A DNA stretch of 64,000 nt, taken from positions 137,251,847 to 137,315,846 of the forward strand of contig CM061064.1 in assembly GCA_030762895.1 (NCBI GenBank), in the 5' to 3' direction. The notes beneath the pieces were generated by a model. The model had not been told where the DNA came from and did no database searches. It was given only the letters and a program-made list of their open reading frames with translations. Position 1 is the stretch's first letter; every line of letters begins with the position of its first letter. This document shows positions 58,801-64,000 of this stretch, piece after piece. Made by a program: the position numbers and the translations under genes. The DNA comes from Sophora flavescens. Lineage: Eukaryota > Streptophyta > Magnoliopsida > Fabales > Fabaceae.

Positions 58801-59465
58801 GCGGTCGCGCGGCTGCTTCAAGGAAGGAAAGAAGGTGAGTTTGGGGGGAAGGAAGAAGATGGTGTGAGGAGGAAGAAGAAGGAAGAAAAAGAAAAGAGGA
58901 GAAAGGAAGAAAGAAGAAAAGATAAAGAAACAGAGAGAGAACGTCGAGAATGAGAGAGAGAAAAGTGAGGAAGCTTAGTTTTTAAGCTAATTATTTAGTG
59001 ATAGGTACAAAATGAGTGATAAATATTAGGCCTAAAATAAACATGTTTTTACTTTTTAGAATCTAAAAATAAAGATTGATAAGGATATGTTTTCGAAATT
59101 CAAGTTAGAGTAAAGATTAATAGTTGAACTGATCTACTAAGAAAATACTCCGTCCAAAATTTAATCTCCGATAAATGTCAAACCAACATATTTTTAACTC
59201 TAAAATTAAATAGGATAAGAATATGAAAATGTTTTTCTCTTATTTACATTATTTAAAATATTTTTCTGTACTGGTATAATAGTGACAATAACATAAATTA
59301 TTGTCTAGTAAACGTGCATTCACTGAAATGAGTCAGTGCTAACGCACTTAATAAAATAATTTGAAGAGAGTAATTTAATTACTCAAACTAAACCACCTAA
59401 CATAATAAACATAATCATCCAAATAAAATAATTAATCCTAGGTGTAAAAAAACTAGGGTGTTACA
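55816..59465 (-). mobile_element. 3' LTR (3.65 kb) of a gypsy-type retrotransposon, minus strand
   Basis: Starts TGTAACACCCCCCC and ends CTAGGGTGTTACA. Immediately to the right the minus strand reads GGACGAAATTTTTTTTAGAG followed by GGGTAGTAATG. This is the classic polypurine-side context of Ty3/gypsy (Tekay/Del-like) elements before an LTR starting TGTAACACC. This sets orientation and shows that it is the 3' LTR. The left flank is minisatellite. A GC-rich patch at 58530-58800 is unlike the rest. The frames there (58465-58953) lack known domains. Confidence 0.8.
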
Positions 59466-62325
59466 TTACTACCCCTCTAAAAAAAATTTCGTCCTCGAAA
59501 TTTCGTAGCTCAAAACTAAACATGATGTTGTAATCATGCCTTAACTCTAAAATCTTGCTTTGTATTCTCATTGCTTCATTCCTTTCATCTATAACACTAT
59601 AACAGAATCAATTCTTATGCCATTCTATTTATCCTCGAGACTTTTCACTACTGCATTATCCCCATTACCTTTGATATTTCATCTAAGTCTATTACACTTC
59701 AAAGAACAAAATCAACGCTTAATCTCTTCACTTCTCAATGATCCATTAGAAAAACTTTCTCCAATATCCAACTTTCACAACTAACATTAAAACCAACAAT
59801 ATCTTTACCATAACATCAATTAACCTTCTACTCAAGAGATGCGATCCTAGTCTTAGTTCATTTGGGCTTAATCTACTCTTCTAGTCATATCAAATTCACA
59901 CTTTCAAATCTTCAATCAAAACGTCGTAACATTCCTGAGTTGCACATGATAACCTTTGCTCCAAGAACCTAAGAAATTCAATCTTATCAAAATTGAATCT
60001 TACCACATCCAACATAGTCCGTCCTCTTCTTAATTCCTCTCGGATCTTTTGCCTACTTCGATTTCATATCCTTCATTTGACTCTCGTCTTCAATTTAGTT
60101 CTCAAGCCCCGTTAGTATCCCTAGTTTAAGAAATTTCCTATGCACCTTTACCCTATTGTCCAAGGAAAATACACAACTCCTAACAATTCCTCCATCTGAA
60201 GACATAGCTCTATCACTTATGCAAGGAAGTGCTTGTATCGTATATGCCCTTATCTTATTTATTTGCAGCCGAGAAAAGAGATTATAAAACAGAGTTTCTC
60301 TAAGGCCATAACCCCTAGGAGTTGCACCAAAACAAAGCCAAGAAATCCAGGTGGACACTCCCCAATGGCAAATCTTGGATTTAAAATATCTAGTTTCCAC
60401 TATGGATCATCAACCACATTTTTACCAAAATAAGACTTCAAAGATTATAAACGTTACATCATAGCTTATCACACTCGAAAGACACAATCAAAACTTAATC
60501 ACTTCTTGCCTCAAAATTTGTCTACTAGCAAAACTTCTTCAACACCTTATCCTCACAACGAACATCAAGTTCAACCTTAACTCTATCACATATATCAACT
60601 TTCCACCCAAAGCACACAATTATAGTCCTAGTTTTCTTTGAACATATTCCACCACTCCAAATTATATCATGGTCATTCATTTCAATCTTAAAGAATCCAT
60701 GCAACTACAATCAAAAGGAATCACTTCAGTTTGAATTATCCAAAATCATAATTCTTAAACTTTTCTAACAACTTAGTTTCACTCAAGAACTCCTTTTTAC
60801 TATTTCCGTTCAACTTAAGGAAAACTACCATACATATTTTTCCGTTAATCCTCGGACTCACGAAGTCAACATTAACCATAACCTTTGATCACTACTCTAA
60901 TTTCCTTTAATGATACATCTGCCTCGATCATGATAAAATCTATCGTAATCGTCTCTCTCAACGACGTCGAACTTAAGGGTCCTCATAGTACCATTCACAT
61001 TTATACACTAACGGAACTCCTATCAACTCTGGTTCGTACTACCACAGAGATGACAAAAATTAGATACCACACTATCTCCCAACTAACCTGCTAAAGATAG
61101 GTCACCTCATTCCTTATCCATCCCACTGAGGATGATCAGTTGGACTTAGTCTCAACTTAGTCTTCAACACTTAAAGTAAACTTAACCGACACAGGTTGAT
61201 AAACTTCCGTTTTTCATCTGAAACAACACTTGAAGATACTCCATGAAATCTGAACAATCTTCTGATACAATATTCGGTTCACTAACTCTGCTTGTGGATC
61301 TTAACTCATAAGAAGATTTAGACTTCACTAGTCGATCAACGATCACTTGAATTTAGACAAGACTTATGAGGGTCTTCAGAAAACTCATAACAAAGATTGA
61401 AGGAATGCCAACATCTCAATAAGGAAGGTCTCAATTGTACATCTTGATGTGGAGATATCCATCTCACGACTGATGAGATAAGTCACACATCGACAACATT
61501 TGAAAAATACGTAGAATTAAGATGATCAATGACAATAAGCACTTTCGAACGACAATGAGACATGACCTTAGTGATCATAAAAGAATTTCTCAAGAAAAGA
61601 AATTTTTCTGGATTTCACTTTCACATAAGCATAGAAAAGAACTTCATTAATTTGAAGGATATCGGAACATCCAGTATGGAAAAAGATCATTCCATCAGGT
61701 TCGTGGATGTAAAAATGCATGATCAATACACATTTACAAACATGAATCTAATAAAGTTCATTCTTCCACAAGAATCTTCCAACGGATTCAAAGAATCAAG
61801 GGGTGAATAATGTCTAATCCCAAGAGGATTAATTCTTATTCTTAATACAAAGAATTTACAAAATGATGACTTTCACCTCTATCAAAAATAGAAGTGACGA
61901 AACTGAGTTTCACCAAGAAACTTCTGCTATCACGAAATTATTTGTGTTATAACTCAAGAAATAGTCATAACCACTTCTCTCAACAAAATGTGAAAGTATC
62001 CATACCAATCGATTCCTTTAAACCAATTCACTCAAATGTCTAATACATCGAGGATCATTTGAAAGTGTGAGTACGACTTCTCACAACAAAGAAATGAATA
62101 ACTGGAAATTTATGAATCAGCATAACTAATTCATGAGTCCTGACAGACTGCAAATTAAAATCAGAAGATATGTCTGACACATACCAACTTCACCGTTGTG
62201 ATTATCTAATACAATCACAGGATTTGAGGAATAATTGTCAACTGACAAACACAAGAGAATCAAAGGGTACTATGAAGAATTCCTCAATCACGAGACACTC
62301 ATCCAAGATCGAAAATCCACTCGAT
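59466..62325 (-). mobile_element. Degraded internal region of the gypsy-type element
   Basis: Lies on the inner side of the 3' LTR, beginning with its polypurine context (about 59466-59500). No gag or pol domain could be recognised on either strand, so it is either very decayed or a non-autonomous (LARD-like) interior. No primer-binding site or second LTR appears before the minisatellite units at 62326. The right border is inferred from those units only. Confidence 0.4.
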
Positions 62326-62376
62326 TGGACGGCATGGTCCCGTCCATTGCTGTTGGACGGCATGGTCCCGTCCATT
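62326..62376. repeat. Two displaced minisatellite units
   Basis: ATTGGACGGCATGGTCCCGT followed by CCATTGCTG, repeated once more, has the same GGACGG..CCCGTCC hairpin as the array at 55209-55815. The two sites are probably halves of one array separated by the retrotransposon insertion. Confidence 0.75.
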
Positions 62377-63866
62377 GGTAACATCACTGGTAAATCAGTC
62401 CTCAAAAGGTCTCACTATGGGAACGGATCAAATTTGTTGCCAAGCATATGATGCCAAGAAATGGTCAGTTCTTAAACAAACCTTCCACAAGACTCTTTGT
62501 CGTCCTCCTTGTTGCCTCTATCTTGACTGTATAAAATCCAAAATAAACAAGCTTATTTCTATCTCGCAGAGCATTGTGATCAGATTATAATGAACACGCC
62601 ATATGTATAACTGAATACACACGTCTCTATCAACTGGAAAAATACACATAGCCAACTTCTTAACCTTGAAATAAATAGCTCTCGAGCACCGAGACAATAA
62701 GAAGGCTCTAACTTCAGTGAAGCATGTAAATGCAGAAATTGGAATGATACAATATGGTAATCTAGCAAACAGATGCAACATGTTGATAACCTTCCAATGG
62801 GGTAAACAAAAACAAAATTTACGAAAACTTGGCTTTCAACTTTGAAGTCACAACATAAATAAAATGCCCATTCTCAACATGTCCAACACTCATTGGGGGA
62901 TGATGACTCGCCAAAATTAAAACTATATAGCTATAAGGCTTGTATATGTGACACCATCATGGAGAAAAAAAAAAAAAAACCACCAGCTAAGTGTTGATCT
63001 AACAGTGCAAAATATAGTAAGCAAGAAAAGCAGATAGTAGTTTTTCCAAATACTGACATGCATAAAAAGGATGAATATCCCTAAAACAGACTTCCATTCT
63101 AGTAGAGGAATTCACTTTAGGTTAACGCTAATGTTTATCATCCAGGGGATTCAACATAAAATTAAAAATAAGAACAAAACAGCGATCATGTATGACAAAA
63201 TAAATCCCAGTTCTTAAAAACCATTCCAATGATTAACCAGTAAGTTTATAATAATAAACATGATGGAACTACCTCTTTAACATCACTCTGTAATTTTCAT
63301 ACCCTTCAATGCTTACAAACTTACACTTTTATAATTATAGTGAAAACTACATAACGAAATGCTGACATAAAAAATATAATATTCTTCAAGAAATAAGCAA
63401 AAGTAAAAGCTGAAAGAATATAAAAAATGTAATAGATAACATAAACTGCAAATTGTCATTGACATTAATAGTGTAATTACATAGATAGGGCTTGGGATCA
63501 CCAGAACCATCTTACTATTGATGGTTAGCCATTAAAACTAATTTGCATCTGACACATGAAGAGTTTTCCAAACAAAAAAGAAACCCTACTCCCAATACAT
63601 ACATACTTGAGCCAAACCATAACTGACTAAACTTCCCAATGGAACATTGTCCTGTCATAGGTAGAGTGCATACATGTTTGACTTTGGAAGTTGAACAATG
63701 TCAATATCCAAAACCAAACACATAGCACAATCAAAAATAAAGAACCATAGTCTATATTAAAACAACAAAACAACCTTTAAAAGTATCTCCATAACCTGAC
63801 TACACAGTAAATTGACATAAATATGGAGATACACAAAATAATCTGTAGCAATTACTTCGTTTGACA
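62377..63866. other. AT-rich stretch without recognised gene
   Basis: No coding sequence of any length with recognisable motifs. It may contain the 3' flank of the minus-strand gene whose last exon lies at the window edge. Confidence 0.4.
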
Positions 63867-63962
63867 TCAGGCGTTGTCAAGTTTGAGCGACACAGGATCA
63901 AATTCTAGGCTCTCAACATCTTCCATTCCATTTTTTTTGACTTCACACCACTTACAGAGCAA
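63867..63962 (-). CDS. Possible last exon of a minus-strand gene running off the window
   Basis: The minus strand reads LCKWCEVKKNGMEDVESLEF, then DPVSLKLDNA and TGA (63867-63869). The acidic, ordered sequence looks like a protein C-terminus, but the frame closes upstream at 63963-63965 and the acceptor is not clear. No family recognised. It could be chance. Confidence 0.3.
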   Translation of the reverse strand: MLCKWCEVKKNGMEDVESLEFDPVSLKLDNA

Positions 63963-64000
63963 TCATCTCGGCAAGCCACAAAGTCAACATCCAACTTCCT

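Noticed and set aside
58465..58953. Arg-rich frames on both strands in the GC-rich patch of the LTR at 55816
   Set aside because: Overlapping frames on both strands, no domain, within a non-coding LTR.
1..64000. tRNA, rRNA or snRNA genes and integrated viral sequences
   Set aside because: Scanned for tRNA boxes, conserved rRNA cores and viral replicase or coat motifs. Only primer-binding sites and SINE-like B boxes were found.

Overview
The window looks like nuclear DNA from a flowering plant, most likely a papilionoid legume. It is AT-rich, genes are interrupted by introns, transposable elements are nested, and the fragments of host genes resemble legume proteins (the TAF1 fragment in particular recalls soybean TAF1). 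The legume assignment is inference. I see no prokaryotic, organellar or viral gene set.

Region 1 (1-18.3 kb) is the broken 3' part of one host gene, the purine-biosynthesis enzyme ATIC (AICAR formyltransferase/IMP cyclohydrolase, PURH). A 48-bp exon remnant lies at 427-474 and three C-terminal exons lie at 17347-18311. The 16.9-kb 'intron' between them is almost all transposon: a hAT MITE (482-987), a decayed CACTA element (1096 to about 7304), a Ty1-copia element on the plus strand (7332-12033) and a younger copia element on the minus strand (12158-17138). An in-frame stop in exon 17347-17694 and a 54-bp loss in the first exon mark this copy as a pseudogene.

Region 2 (18.3-28.1 kb) holds a Tourist-like MITE, decayed minus-strand exons of a gene I cannot name, and block A (21963-28109). 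Block A matches block B (46130-53328) in direct orientation. Both blocks carry the same hAT element with a captured nucleoredoxin gene fragment (a Pack-type element) and the same Au-like SINE. They differ by later insertions and one 2.6-kb deletion. Block A also holds a TAF1 pseudogene fragment.

Region 3 (29.5-33.2 kb) has the only gene that looks intact: a two-exon RBR-type E3 ubiquitin ligase of 311 residues, with a small CACTA element in its intron.

Region 4 (33.9-64 kb) is repeat-dominated. It has a TRIM remnant, four multi-kilobase LTRs starting TG and ending TGTTACA (two solo LTRs with perfect 5-bp target duplications, one without, and one attached to degraded internal sequence), a truncated LINE, block B, a Helitron 3' end, and a 39-bp hairpin minisatellite. 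At the right edge there may be the last exon of a minus-strand gene. No tRNA, rRNA or CRISPR locus was seen.
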